Shown: positions 15,581 to 23,220 of the stretch, one piece after another | Layout of the letters: each line of letters starts with the position of its first letter | How positions within the stretch are numbered: position 1 is the first letter of the stretch | Assembly (NCBI GenBank): GCA_021823165.1 | Contig: JAKAOS010000008.1 | Location: 1 to 35,631, forward strand | Reading direction: 5' to 3' | Origin: Actinomycetes bacterium | GTDB lineage: Bacteria; Actinomycetota; Acidimicrobiia; Acidimicrobiales; JAKAOS01 | DNA length: 35,631 nucleotides | Notes under the pieces: model-generated | Databases searched by the model: none | Told to the model about the DNA's origin: nothing | What the model saw: the letters and a program-made list of their open reading frames with translations, nothing else | Translations under genes and position numbers: made by a program

Positions 15581-16903
15581 CTACCCCCAGGAGAGCTTTG
15601 CCGCCTCGCCCTCATTTGAGATGCGCATTATCAAAGCGATGAGGACGTAGTTGGCCACCAAAGAGGATCCTCCATAGGCCACGAACGGCAGGGTGACCCC
15701 AGTGAGGGGGAGCAGGCGGACGATCCCGGCCATGATGAAAAAGGCCTGGAATCCAAGCACCGCAGTCAGCCCGGCGGCGGCAAGCTTGGAAAAGTCGCTC
15801 CGCGCCGACAGGGCAGCCCGCAGACCTGCCCCCACCAGGATCAAAAAGGCAATGACCAAAGAGGTGGTGCCGACCAGGCCCATCTCTTCCCCAAAGGCGG
15901 CAAAGATGAAGTCGCTGATCACCACGGGCACGTAACTGGGATGGCCAAGGCCGAGGCCGGTCCCTGTGATTCCTCCCCATCCCAGTGCGTACTGCGCCTG
16001 CACGATTTGATAGCCGACGGTGTTGACATGGCTCCAGGGGTGCAGCCATGCGACGATTCGGGCATCCACATGGGCAAAGAGCAATGATCCGATCCAGGCT
16101 CCGACGACGAAGAGCACTGCACCCACTGCCAGGTAGGCGACGCGACCGGTGGCCACCCAGAGCATGGAGAGAAAGATCACGAAGATCAAAAAGGCAAAGC
16201 CCACGTTGTGTTCGGCAACCATGGCGAGCATGGCGAAGCCCCAAGCGGCAACCAAGGGCCCCAGGACTCTGGGGTCCGGCAAAAGTAGGTTCCCCACCCG
16301 CACGGTGGGAGTGGAGATGAGGTCCCTCTTCTCGCCGAAGGAGGAGGCAAAGAAGATGACCAGGGCGATCTTGGCAATTTCGACGGGCTGGAAGGAAACC
16401 GGTCCCAGCCTTACCCATAACCGCGAGCCGTTGACGTCGACCCCGAGGTGAGGGACCAGCGGTAGTAGCAGCATCCCGACACCGCCGACTCCCAATAGGT
16501 AGCGGTAGCGCTCGAGGTCCCGGCTATGGCGCACCGTGGCGAGGCCGAGCACGTAGACGACAACGCCTATCGCAGTCCACATCGCCTGATGCAGAGCGAG
16601 GGCTGGGTCGAGCCGGACCACCATCACCCAGCCCAGCCCGTTCAGCAATGCAGCCGTTGGGAGAATCACGGGGTCGGCATCGGGTGCCCACCTCCGATTG
16701 GCCAGGTGGCCTCCCATGGGTATCAGGGCAACTACGGCCAACAAGACGTCCGAAGTTCCAATCAGGCGGCCGGTCGTGGCGGTATGGGACAACAGGTAGG
16801 CGAAGCAGGTCGTAAGCGCCCCGAGGAGCATCAGGCCCAACTCGGTGCGCCTGCGTGGGACACCGGCGGATGCCCGGGCCACCGGGGCGAAGATGGCGGA
16901 CAT
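15581..16903 (-). CDS. second SEDS family protein, actinobacterial RodA/FtsW-like with extra N-terminal membrane segments
   Basis: A 440-residue polytopic protein with about 12 hydrophobic segments; the extra N-terminal pairs resemble the longer RodA-type SEDS proteins of actinobacteria. It has GSRLWVRLGP...FQPVEIAK (the QPSExxK motif with a Val), ISDFIFAAFGEEMGL with the essential Asp and Glu-Glu, and the C-terminal LPLTGVTLPFVAYGGSSL, which is close to canonical. One deviation: the loop usually reading (Q/K)xDLG reads EHNVG, an Asp-to-Asn change. A TAGCGT box 7 nt before ATG 16903 suggests a leaderless mRNA. It converges on the SEDS-DUF151 pair. With two such proteins in one locus, one probably serves elongation and one division or a special stage; which is which is not decidable from here. 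Confidence 0.9.
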   Translation of the reverse strand: MSAIFAPVARASAGVPRRRTELGLMLLGALTTCFAYLLSHTATTGRLIGTSDVLLAVVALIPMGGHLANRRWAPDADPVILPTAALLNGLGWVMVVRLDPALALHQAMWTAIGVVVYVLGLATVRHSRDLERYRYLLGVGGVGMLLLPLVPHLGVDVNGSRLWVRLGPVSFQPVEIAKIALVIFFASSFGEKRDLISTPTVRVGNLLLPDPRVLGPLVAAWGFAMLAMVAEHNVGFAFLIFVIFLSMLWVATGRVAYLAVGAVLFVVGAWIGSLLFAHVDARIVAWLHPWSHVNTVGYQIVQAQYALGWGGITGTGLGLGHPSYVPVVISDFIFAAFGEEMGLVGTTSLVIAFLILVGAGLRAALSARSDFSKLAAAGLTAVLGFQAFFIMAGIVRLLPLTGVTLPFVAYGGSSLVANYVLIALIMRISNEGEAAKLSWG

Positions 16904-16910
16904 GGCTCAA

Positions 16911-16916
16911 ACGCTA
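16911..16916 (-). promoter_or_regulatory. -10 box (TAGCGT) for a leaderless SEDS mRNA
   Basis: On the minus strand TAGCGT is followed by 7 nt (TTGAGCC) and then the ATG of the second SEDS gene, the same arrangement as at several other genes here. An overlapping reading TATAGC is also possible. No clear -35 is seen. Confidence 0.4.
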
Positions 16917-16960
16917 TACGCGCCCGGTGATGCCACGGTTGCGCCCGATCCCCGAAAGCC

Positions 16961-17266
16961 CTAGCGGCGCCCGGGGCCGTTGCTCCCCGGCGGTCGTCTC
17001 TTGCCGCCACGGCCGGGGAACACCTCCTTGCGACTCCTCGATCCAATCTCGATGCCGGCCCGTCGGACCGCTGCGAGGATCTTTTCCCACTCCTCATCTA
17101 CGTCGTCAGTCCCCGGCCCGTAGTCATAGCCGTGCTCGGATGCCGAGTTCTGCCCGAGGGCGGCCCCTCCGTGCCTGCCATGATGGCCGCCGGGCTGGGT
17201 TGGGCGACGCTGTTCCCTGTGGTCTCCGTGTACGGGGTCGTCAAGCACGGTGTGTGTCATATCCAC
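16961..17266 (-). CDS. hypothetical small protein
   Basis: An open frame of 101 residues beginning at GTG 17266, 57 bp upstream of the second SEDS gene on the same strand. The N-terminal half is His/Gly/Gln-rich and low in complexity; residues 50-75 look more protein-like (DDVDEEWEKILAAVRRAG), and the C-terminus is a basic Gly/Arg/Pro-rich tail. I do not recognise a family and see no strong ribosome binding site. It may be a real DNA- or RNA-binding-like small protein, or only a chance frame in GC-rich DNA. Confidence 0.35.
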   Translation of the reverse strand: MDMTHTVLDDPVHGDHREQRRPTQPGGHHGRHGGAALGQNSASEHGYDYGPGTDDVDEEWEKILAAVRRAGIEIGSRSRKEVFPGRGGKRRPPGSNGPGRR

Positions 17267-18013
17267 TACCCGCAGTGGTTACACATTGCCGCAGTGACCA
17301 CCGGGAGCAGTGAACGACCGCCACGACTCCCGCCCTTCGAGGTGAAGGTTTATTTAGGTGGATTGCCCCAATCGATGGCCCGTTACTGCAAGAATGTGGG
17401 TGGTGGAACCCTCCCGAACCTGCGGCGGAGCGAGATCCCCTTTGCTGCTCGCTCACCCCGACGGGACCGGTAGGTCACGCTGTCCGAGGCGCCGAGTTGG
17501 ACCGGGTGCTTGGGACGTTTTATGCCGGGCACAAGGTGGCAGACGGCCGGGCGCCGGCAGTGCTAGACCGTTGTTGATCCTTGGGTTGTCTGCCAGGCGG
17601 GAGCGGCGGACACGCCGCTCCCGAGTCAGTTCATTGGCTTTGTGCGCGAGCATTTGGGCAATGGTCCCCTGGGTGGCTGTGGGGTGAAACGATGTTCGCC
17701 CAGCCGTTTGCTGTGCCAGAGGGGCTATCGGTTCATGCCTCGCGTCCATCACATGGACCGGCCGAAACCCAGACTGGACTTTTGAGATGTACCTTTCACC
17801 CAAGCCTGGTTGCCGCTCGGGATCGGTGCCTGTTTGGTCGGTGTTTGTTGGGTCGGATCGCGGTGAGGCTATTGCCCGACGCCGGAGGGCCGATAAAGGC
17901 TCGGGATTTGCGCTGGGAGGCTTCCAGATGGTGGCAGAATTCTTTCTGGAAGCAGCCGAGATGGCCACGGTAAGTCGGCTCGGACCGGAAAGTTTCTGGG
18001 AAGAGGTTGGTTG
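17267..18013. other. 747-bp stretch without a convincing gene
   Basis: Several open frames exist on both strands (for example 17453-17968 minus and 17787-18047 plus), but none resembles a known family or has a good start. The region holds a strong hairpin at 17598-17623 and a small inverted repeat, GTCCAT-CAC-ATGGAC, near 17745. It may carry the promoter and leader of the diguanylate cyclase gene. No match to tRNA or to the c-di-GMP (GEMM) riboswitch consensus was seen. Confidence 0.5.
17598..17623. terminator. strong GC hairpin
   Basis: CGGGAGCGGC and GCCGCTCCCG pair perfectly over 10 bp, and an extra G-C pair leaves a GACA tetraloop. There is no U-tract on either strand. It is the most stable simple stem-loop in this gene-free region and may be a terminator or part of an unrecognised RNA. 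Confidence 0.45.
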
Positions 18014-19048
18014 GTGGAGCGGAACCCGGTTAGCGCGTTTGGCCTGAGGAGAGACAGTGGCCCGAGGGAATCAGGGCCGGATGTCGCACCCGGGCTGGCT
18101 CTGGCTTTTTTTTCGGGCCCCAACGCGGTGGCCGCCGCCATGGAGGCCACCGGAGCTTTGTTCGTGGCGGCTTTCATCCCCCTGCAACCCAGACCCTCGG
18201 TGCACTTCTTGGTCTTTGTGTGCGTAGCGGTGGCTGCACTTCTGTCATCAGCGGTGCGCATAACGGCCGGCAAGTATTTCCCAACCTGGACACTTCATAT
18301 AGATGTGGCGGCCGCCAACCTTGCGGTCAGCGTGCTCACTGCCACCGCTGTGGCCGAACACCTTGACCTTGCCAATCTCTTTCTTCTGGTGGAGATCTTT
18401 GCCCTTCTTTACCTTCCAGTGCGCTCCGCACTGGTGCATCTAGCCACGGGGGGAGCCGCCTATGCCACCGTGTTGATCTTGGCGGGACCCACGACCGGTG
18501 GGCCGGATCTGGTCGATTGGATTACGGTGTTCGGGCTCGGGACTGTCATAGCGGTTGTCGTCGTGGGCCTCACCAGCGTTTTGCGCCGCACCGCAGCGGC
18601 CGATCCCCTCACTGGGCTTGCCAACAGGCGTTCTTGGGACGAGAGGCTGGACGTGGAGTTCGAGCGGTCGAGGCGAAGTGGGGAAGCACTATCGGTCGTG
18701 GTGATCGACATAGATGACTTCAAGGGCATCAATGATGCTAGGGGTCACCAGGCGGGGGACCAGGTACTGAGGGCGGCCGCCGACTGCTGGCGTGGTGCCA
18801 TCAGGGGGAGTACCGACTTCCTTGCTCGCCTTGGTGGCGACGAGTTCGGCATTATCGCCGCCGGCTCGGACGAATCGGCGGCTCGATTCCTTGCAGGGCG
18901 GCTCTCTCGGGCACTTCCAGAGGGTATTTCAGCATCTGGCGGTGCTGCCACATGGAACCGCGTCGAGTCGGAGTCGGACCTGGTGCGGCGGGCAGACCAG
19001 GCCATGTACGAGGCGAAACAGCTGCGGCGTCGCACTCCGGCTCGCTAA
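18014..19048 (+). CDS. membrane-anchored diguanylate cyclase (GGDEF domain)
   Basis: A 344-residue protein. The first 190 residues form about five to six hydrophobic segments with no recognised sensory fold. The rest is a GGDEF domain: DPLTGLANRR at its start, VIDIDDFKGINDARGH for metal and substrate binding, and an intact GGDEF at residues 274-278 (LARLGGDEFGI), so it should make cyclic di-GMP from two GTP. The inhibitory I-site, normally RxxD five residues before GGDEF, reads GSTD, so product feedback is probably lost. GTG 18014 has AAGAGG 7 nt upstream. No EAL domain is present and the gene stands alone. The pilT encoded 14 kb away carries an MshEN-like domain that could respond to its product; that link is inference. 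Confidence 0.9.
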   Translation: MERNPVSAFGLRRDSGPRESGPDVAPGLALAFFSGPNAVAAAMEATGALFVAAFIPLQPRPSVHFLVFVCVAVAALLSSAVRITAGKYFPTWTLHIDVAAANLAVSVLTATAVAEHLDLANLFLLVEIFALLYLPVRSALVHLATGGAAYATVLILAGPTTGGPDLVDWITVFGLGTVIAVVVVGLTSVLRRTAAADPLTGLANRRSWDERLDVEFERSRRSGEALSVVVIDIDDFKGINDARGHQAGDQVLRAAADCWRGAIRGSTDFLARLGGDEFGIIAAGSDESAARFLAGRLSRALPEGISASGGAATWNRVESESDLVRRADQAMYEAKQLRRRTPAR

Positions 19049-19180
19049 GGACCCCCCAAGCCGGCATCGACTGCACCCACGGGCCCCAAGGGGTGGCTGA
19101 TGGGTGGCTTTCCAACACTGAGCTGAAGGTTCCCCCCCTCCCCCGACAATCTTCGACAATGAACTAACTCGGCACCGAAC

Positions 19181-20338
19181 TCAGGACCCCGTGAGCAGGC
19201 CGGCCGCAGCCTGGGCCAAGCCGAGCGCCTCGCCTGGAGTTCTGCCAAGAGCAGTCACGTGTCCAAGCTTTCTGCCCGCCCGGAACGCCTTGCCGTAGAG
19301 GTGAACATGGACGCCCGGAATTGCCAGGGCTTCGGGGAGGCGCTGGGAAGGGTCGGCCCCGGTGCTCTCGCCTATGAGGTTCACGGTCGCCGCAGGCCCC
19401 CGCATGGTGGTGGGCCCTAGGGGCCAATCGAGGATGGCCCGTAGGTGTTGATGGAACTGGGAGGTCTCGCAGGCTTCGATGGTGATGTGGCCCGAGTTGT
19501 GTGGACGCAGGGCCAGCTCGTTTACGAGCAGCCGGCCACTGGCATCGACGAACATCTCCACGGCAAGGATCCCGGTGGCGCCAATCTCCTCAGCGATGGA
19601 CATAGCGACGTTGGTCGCCTCGTCGAGGGTTGCGGAGGGAAGTTCGGCCGGGATCTGGAGGTAGCGGCAGATGCCATCACGCTGAAAAGTCTGGACCGCC
19701 GGATATACGGCGGTTTTCCCCGATGGGGTCCGGGCGACAAGAATTGCCAGCTCTGCCGCCAACTCCACGTGCTGTTCGGCCAGCCAGGTGGCATCGGCTG
19801 CAGGGTGTCCTCCGAGAAGGGCGGCCGCCTGGGCATGGTTTTCGATCACGTGAACGCCTCTGCCGTCATAACCCCCGCTTGGGCTTTTCACCACGACCGG
19901 CCATCCGTGGACTTCGGCGAACTCCGAAACTTCCCCCGGAGAGGACACCGGAGAAAACTCCGGCAGGGGGAATCCACGAGCCGACAGGACTCTGCGGGCT
20001 TTCAACTTGTCCTGTGCCAAAGCCAGGGCAGCGGGGGAGGGGTTCAGGCGGTGCCCGAGTGCCTCCAGTTTTGCCAGATGTTCTCCTGGGATCAGTTCGT
20101 GATCGAAAGTCACCACGTCGGCGTTGGCCGCCATGGCTTCGATGTCCGCCAACGTGTTGGGCGATCCCAGCCGCCATGGTGCACCTGCCAACACGGCGCT
20201 GTCATCGGGGGAGTCGGCAAGGACCCCGAGATCGACGTCGAGGTCGATGGCCGCCTGGTGGGTCATGCGGGCCAACTGTCCTGCACCGATCATCGCCACC
20301 CTTGCGGATGCCGAGCGGCGGAAGATCATCTCACCCAT
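19181..20338 (-). CDS. purK: N5-carboxyaminoimidazole ribonucleotide synthetase PurK
   Basis: PurK joins bicarbonate to AIR with ATP in purine synthesis, feeding PurE. The 385-residue protein has the N-terminal VAMIGAGQLARM loop, the ATP-grasp phosphate loop PSGGYDGRG, and the C-terminal metal/substrate motif EMFVDASGRLLVNELALRPHNSGH followed by EACETSQFHQHLRA, all typical of PurK. The customary NEIAPRPHNSGH reads NELALRPHNSGH. I use ATG 20338 because family proteins begin shortly before VAMIG and AAGGCGGA stands 8 nt upstream; ATG 20383 (AGAGGCGG upstream) and TTG 20404 are alternatives. It converges with the diguanylate cyclase gene across 132 bp. The usual partner purE is not in the window. 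Confidence 0.93.
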   Translation of the reverse strand: MGEMIFRRSASARVAMIGAGQLARMTHQAAIDLDVDLGVLADSPDDSAVLAGAPWRLGSPNTLADIEAMAANADVVTFDHELIPGEHLAKLEALGHRLNPSPAALALAQDKLKARRVLSARGFPLPEFSPVSSPGEVSEFAEVHGWPVVVKSPSGGYDGRGVHVIENHAQAAALLGGHPAADATWLAEQHVELAAELAILVARTPSGKTAVYPAVQTFQRDGICRYLQIPAELPSATLDEATNVAMSIAEEIGATGILAVEMFVDASGRLLVNELALRPHNSGHITIEACETSQFHQHLRAILDWPLGPTTMRGPAATVNLIGESTGADPSQRLPEALAIPGVHVHLYGKAFRAGRKLGHVTALGRTPGEALGLAQAAAGLLTGS

Positions 20339-20900
20339 GGTTGCATCCGCCTTCCGCCGGTCCTGTTGTGACCCACCGCCCATGTGTGCCGCCTCTTTCG
20401 ACAAAAGCCACCCTCATCGCCGAACATCCTGGCTGGAGTGGTGCGCCAGGTCCAATGCAACAGGGCCAGAGTGAAGACATCCCAACTCCTCTCCCCAGAG
20501 CGAAGCCCGGCAGAGAAAGTGCAATCGTTCGCCGCTGCACCAAGCGATGGCGTCCCTCCCCTTCTCCTTGTTGCTGATGGGGTTGCTCATGGGTCCTTGC
20601 AAAGCGATGCGGCCGGACCCCTGGGTTGCAAACCGGTGCCATGCAGCCTGTTTCACCAGCGGTCCATCCCTGTTGCTCCCGGCCAGCCCACTGTCCCAAG
20701 AGATGAGGCCGCAAGCGAGACGCTTCCCTCCGAACTGGGCATATTGCCAGCACCCTCAGCACAAATGGTGATTCGCGTTTGAGTCACAACCGAAAACAGA
20801 GATTACCCGTCCCAGGCGCAAGGCTGTTGAGCCTGCCATGGCAGCGGCCCTTTGGGACAGGGTGCCGGTCGGATGGGCTCAGCCAAGGTTTTACGTTTTG
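20339..20900. other. intergenic region between purK and the winged-helix gene
   Basis: About 560 bp between two divergent genes. Open frames on both strands (for example 20384-20782 plus) show no family features. I see no tRNA or known riboswitch consensus. It must hold the purK promoter; the other end holds the regulator's promoter described separately. Confidence 0.5.
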
Positions 20901-20923
20901 TGTTTCATGAAACAAGCTACAAT
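20901..20923 (+). promoter_or_regulatory. promoter with a 14-bp perfect palindrome (likely auto-operator)
   Basis: TACAAT at 20918-20923 is a strong -10 box, ending 6 nt before ATG 20930, which implies a leaderless transcript. Immediately upstream, TGTTTCATGAAACA (20901-20914) is a perfect 14-bp palindrome occupying the spacer between -10 and the -35 position. The placement fits a repressor site, most simply for the winged-helix protein encoded next. Confidence 0.55.
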
Positions 20924-20929
20924 TTATTG

Positions 20930-21265
20930 ATGCCATATCCGGATGAGGTTCCCGGGGGATCAACCGTTCCGAACTGGAGTTTTTTCACCAATCATGGCCA
21001 CGTGCTGGTCTGCATCGCGAATGATCCCGCGATTCGTGGCCGTGACATAGCGGCCGCCGTCGGGATTACCGAACGTGCGATTCAAACGATCATCTCCGAT
21101 CTGGTCCGCGAGGGGTATGTGACACGAACCCGGGTGGGACGGCGCAACCACTACGAGGTCAACTCCGACCGGCCGCTGCGCCACCCCGTGGAACAGCCCC
21201 ATGGCATCGGTGAGATCCTGCGCCTCTTCGCCGGGTCCGGCCGCCGCAAGGCGGTGGTTGGCTGA
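20930..21265 (+). CDS. winged helix-turn-helix transcriptional regulator
   Basis: A 111-residue single-domain regulator of the MarR/ArsR-like winged-helix type that is common in actinobacteria. The core reads FFTNHGHVLVCIANDP, then RDIAAAVGITERAIQTIISDL (recognition helix), then GYVTRTRVGRRNHYEV (wing), ending in PLRHPVEQPHGIGEIL, the typical tail of this group. No Cys pair for metal sensing is seen. ATG 20930 is chosen since the domain begins soon after and the -10 box lies just upstream; the open frame extends to 20852 with non-family residues. The palindrome in its own promoter suggests autoregulation. The next gene on the strand, a DUF6671 protein, begins 214 bp later and might be a target. 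Confidence 0.85.
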   Translation: MPYPDEVPGGSTVPNWSFFTNHGHVLVCIANDPAIRGRDIAAAVGITERAIQTIISDLVREGYVTRTRVGRRNHYEVNSDRPLRHPVEQPHGIGEILRLFAGSGRRKAVVG

Positions 21266-21479
21266 CCCTGGACTCTGTCACCGTCTTCGTCCCTACCGAA
21301 TAGTTCAGGATGCTCGCCGTTCGAAGTCGAGCGCAGCCAATGGGAAGCCACGGCCTTGAGCCCAGTATGAAGCGTGATACGTGAAGCATACTTCTTACTT
21401 GGTGCTAGGGTGGATGAATGCTCGGGTGGCGAAAAGGTCTGGCTCTTCGGTGCCCAGGTCATAGGCGGGGGCGTCGGAG

Positions 21480-22361
21480 GTGGCGATAGGGCTCGGGTCA
21501 AGCTGGGCCGAGTCGGATCACCCCTACGCAACCAAGGTGGCGGTGCTGGCTACCAAGCACGACAAGCTGGACCTTATTGCGCCACCCCTTGGTCGAATAG
21601 TGGGATTGCAAGTAGAGGTAGCCGACGTCGATACCGACGTCCTGGGTACTTTCTCCGGTGAAACCCCGCGCAAATTGCCGCCCCTTGATACCGCGATAGC
21701 AAAGGCCAGGCTCGGCATGAGCACAACCGGGCACAGGTTGGGCCTGGCTTCGGAGGGGAGCATCGGTCCAGACCCAGCGATGCCCCTAGCCGTCTCCGAC
21801 ATGGAGATCGTTGTCTTGGTGGATGACGACGATGGGATTGTCATTTGGGAAAGCCACCGGAGTTGGGAGATCGTTGCCGACGCCAGGTCCGTCAGCCCCG
21901 GAGAGGACTTCGGAGCGTTTCTTTCCCGGGTGGGCTTTCCCGAACACAGGCTGATCGTCCGGCCGAACTCTGGCTCTGTTCACCCAATCCACAAGGGGAT
22001 TTCCAGCCCGCGCCAGCTTGACGCCATCGTGGCTGAGTGTGCCGCCGCCTCTCGGGACGGCCTGGCTCGGGTGGAGACCGATCTCCGTGCCCATGTTTGC
22101 CCATCACGCCGCCCGACCATCGCAGAGGCCTCCGAACGCCTCGCCCGCCGTGTTGCGGCACGCTGTCCTTCATGTGGAGCACCCGGTTGGGGCGGCGTCG
22201 ATGTGATTATCGGAGTGCCATGTGGCTGGTGTGGCACCGAAGTCTCTCGCGTAGCAGCCGAGGTCGATGGGTGCACGCGTTGTGAGTATCGCCAGACCAG
22301 GCCGGTTGTGGCTGAAAATGCCCGTGCTGATCCGGGGGAATGTCCCTACTGCAACCCCTGA
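21480..22361 (+). CDS. DUF6671 family protein with C-terminal zinc-ribbon motifs
   Basis: A 293-residue protein. Residues 15-215 match the DUF6671 pattern I recognise: ATKHDKLDLIAPPLGRIVG, VDTDVLGTFSGE, KARLGMSTTGHRLGLASEGSIG, then a hydrophobic strand with acidic cluster (VVLVDDDDG). The C-terminal 70 residues carry four Cys-x2-Cys pairs (CPSCG, CGWCG, CTRCE, CPYCN), forming two likely zinc ribbons. The biochemical function of the family is not known to me; the acidic motif and ribbons suggest a nucleic acid- or metal-dependent role, which is only a guess. The frame closes upstream at 21462, so GTG 21480 is the first possible start; no well-spaced ribosome binding site is seen, and GTG 21538 is an alternative. 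Confidence 0.75.
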   Translation: MAIGLGSSWAESDHPYATKVAVLATKHDKLDLIAPPLGRIVGLQVEVADVDTDVLGTFSGETPRKLPPLDTAIAKARLGMSTTGHRLGLASEGSIGPDPAMPLAVSDMEIVVLVDDDDGIVIWESHRSWEIVADARSVSPGEDFGAFLSRVGFPEHRLIVRPNSGSVHPIHKGISSPRQLDAIVAECAAASRDGLARVETDLRAHVCPSRRPTIAEASERLARRVAARCPSCGAPGWGGVDVIIGVPCGWCGTEVSRVAAEVDGCTRCEYRQTRPVVAENARADPGECPYCNP

Positions 22362-22462
22362 TCACGCCTCCGGTAGCGATCCTTGGCAACCGGTTCAACT
22401 GGATGGAGAGAACTGCCTTCCGGCCCGGCGCCGGGGGGGGTCACCGGGCCGGAGGATCTAGC

Positions 22463-22579
22463 TCAACGGCAGGTGCAGCGGCGGTCCGCCGGGACCTTGG
22501 CCATGACCTGATCCACGTGCCGGCCACAACCGGACCAGGTGACCTTCTTGCAGCGATCGCAAACGGCGGGACTACACAT
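22463..22579 (-). CDS. 38-residue Cys-rich small protein
   Basis: This gene is below the usual ORF size limit but well supported. AAGGAGG lies 7 nt before ATG 22579, and the product of 38 residues contains MCSPAVCDRCKKVTWSGCG, then HVDQVMAKVP and a C-terminal CTCR. It resembles a group of actinobacterial small proteins with the pattern CxxCxKxTWxGCGxHVDxV, whose function is not established. Six Cys and one His suggest metal binding (Zn or Cu) or a redox role. A CsoR-type operator lies 37 bp upstream of the start, on the promoter side, which suggests induction by copper or by reactive sulfur. The spacer of about 100 bp to the convergent DUF6671 gene holds nothing else. Confidence 0.75.
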   Translation of the reverse strand: MCSPAVCDRCKKVTWSGCGRHVDQVMAKVPADRRCTCR

Positions 22580-22615
22580 ACGGCGCCTCCTTTGAGGGTG
22601 TGAACTGAGAGAAGT

Positions 22616-22631
22616 ATACCCCTATGGGTAT
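22616..22631. promoter_or_regulatory. CsoR/CstR-type operator palindrome
   Basis: ATACCC-CTAT-GGGTAT is a perfect 6-bp inverted repeat with a 4-nt spacer, the known shape of operators for the CsoR/CstR family of copper or persulfide sensors. It sits 37 bp upstream of the Cys-rich micro-protein start. No csoR-like gene is found in the window. Confidence 0.55.
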
Positions 22632-23220
22632 CCGGCCAAGGCAGCACGGGGAGGAAGGTTTCCGTCCTGCCGGCTCCGGTGTTCGCCGATCACCAGCTCA
22701 GTGTGATCCAGTTAGTGCTGTTCGCATGCGGTGTGATGGCTGCCGAAGCCGCTGGAACTGCCGGGGGTGTCATTACCCACCGGATCTTTTCGACCAGGCC
22801 GTAGGTGGCTTAGGTCTGTGGCCTCGCATTGACCGGGCGAATGCGTAATGCCCGTCGGCAAGGAGGAGGTCACCTTCCCGACCCGGAGAACGCCGGGTGC
22901 CAGCCATAGGGGTGGGATGACCCGGATACACCCAGCCGAGGACAAGTTCCCATGCGTTGGTGGCCAGCCCGGTGTCATCTGCTCGCCCCGCCTCACACGA
23001 GGAGGCCTTTTGGCTGAGCATTCCGACTGACAACACCGGTCCAATCGCTCCAAAGACGATGTGTCGCTCCGTGATGACTTTGGCCGGTGGGCCTGCGTAG
23101 ACAGTTCTCGAACTCTGGGCCGGCGGCAAAGGCCGTTGTAGAGCGGATGCTTGAGCGGACGGAGAAGACAAAGGCCACCGGCTGCCCCGGCGATTGGGAA
23201 ACCCGCAGGCCCTGCAGTCG
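22632..23220. other. gene-poor stretch between the micro-protein promoter and vapC
   Basis: Almost 600 bp with no convincing gene. A minus-strand frame (22773-23282) reads in part like protein but matches no family and overlaps vapC in the wrong frame. A 33-codon plus-strand frame near 22702 (VIQLVLFACGVMAAEAAG...) is hydrophobic but has no ribosome binding site. The area may be decayed sequence at the edge of the acquired region. Confidence 0.45.

Noticed and set aside
17440-17545. Possible c-di-GMP-I riboswitch upstream of the GGDEF gene (GGTCACGC and GGGACG seen in order)
   Set aside because: The conserved AGGGCAAACC and CAAAGCC blocks are absent, and the GGDEF gene starts almost 500 bp later.
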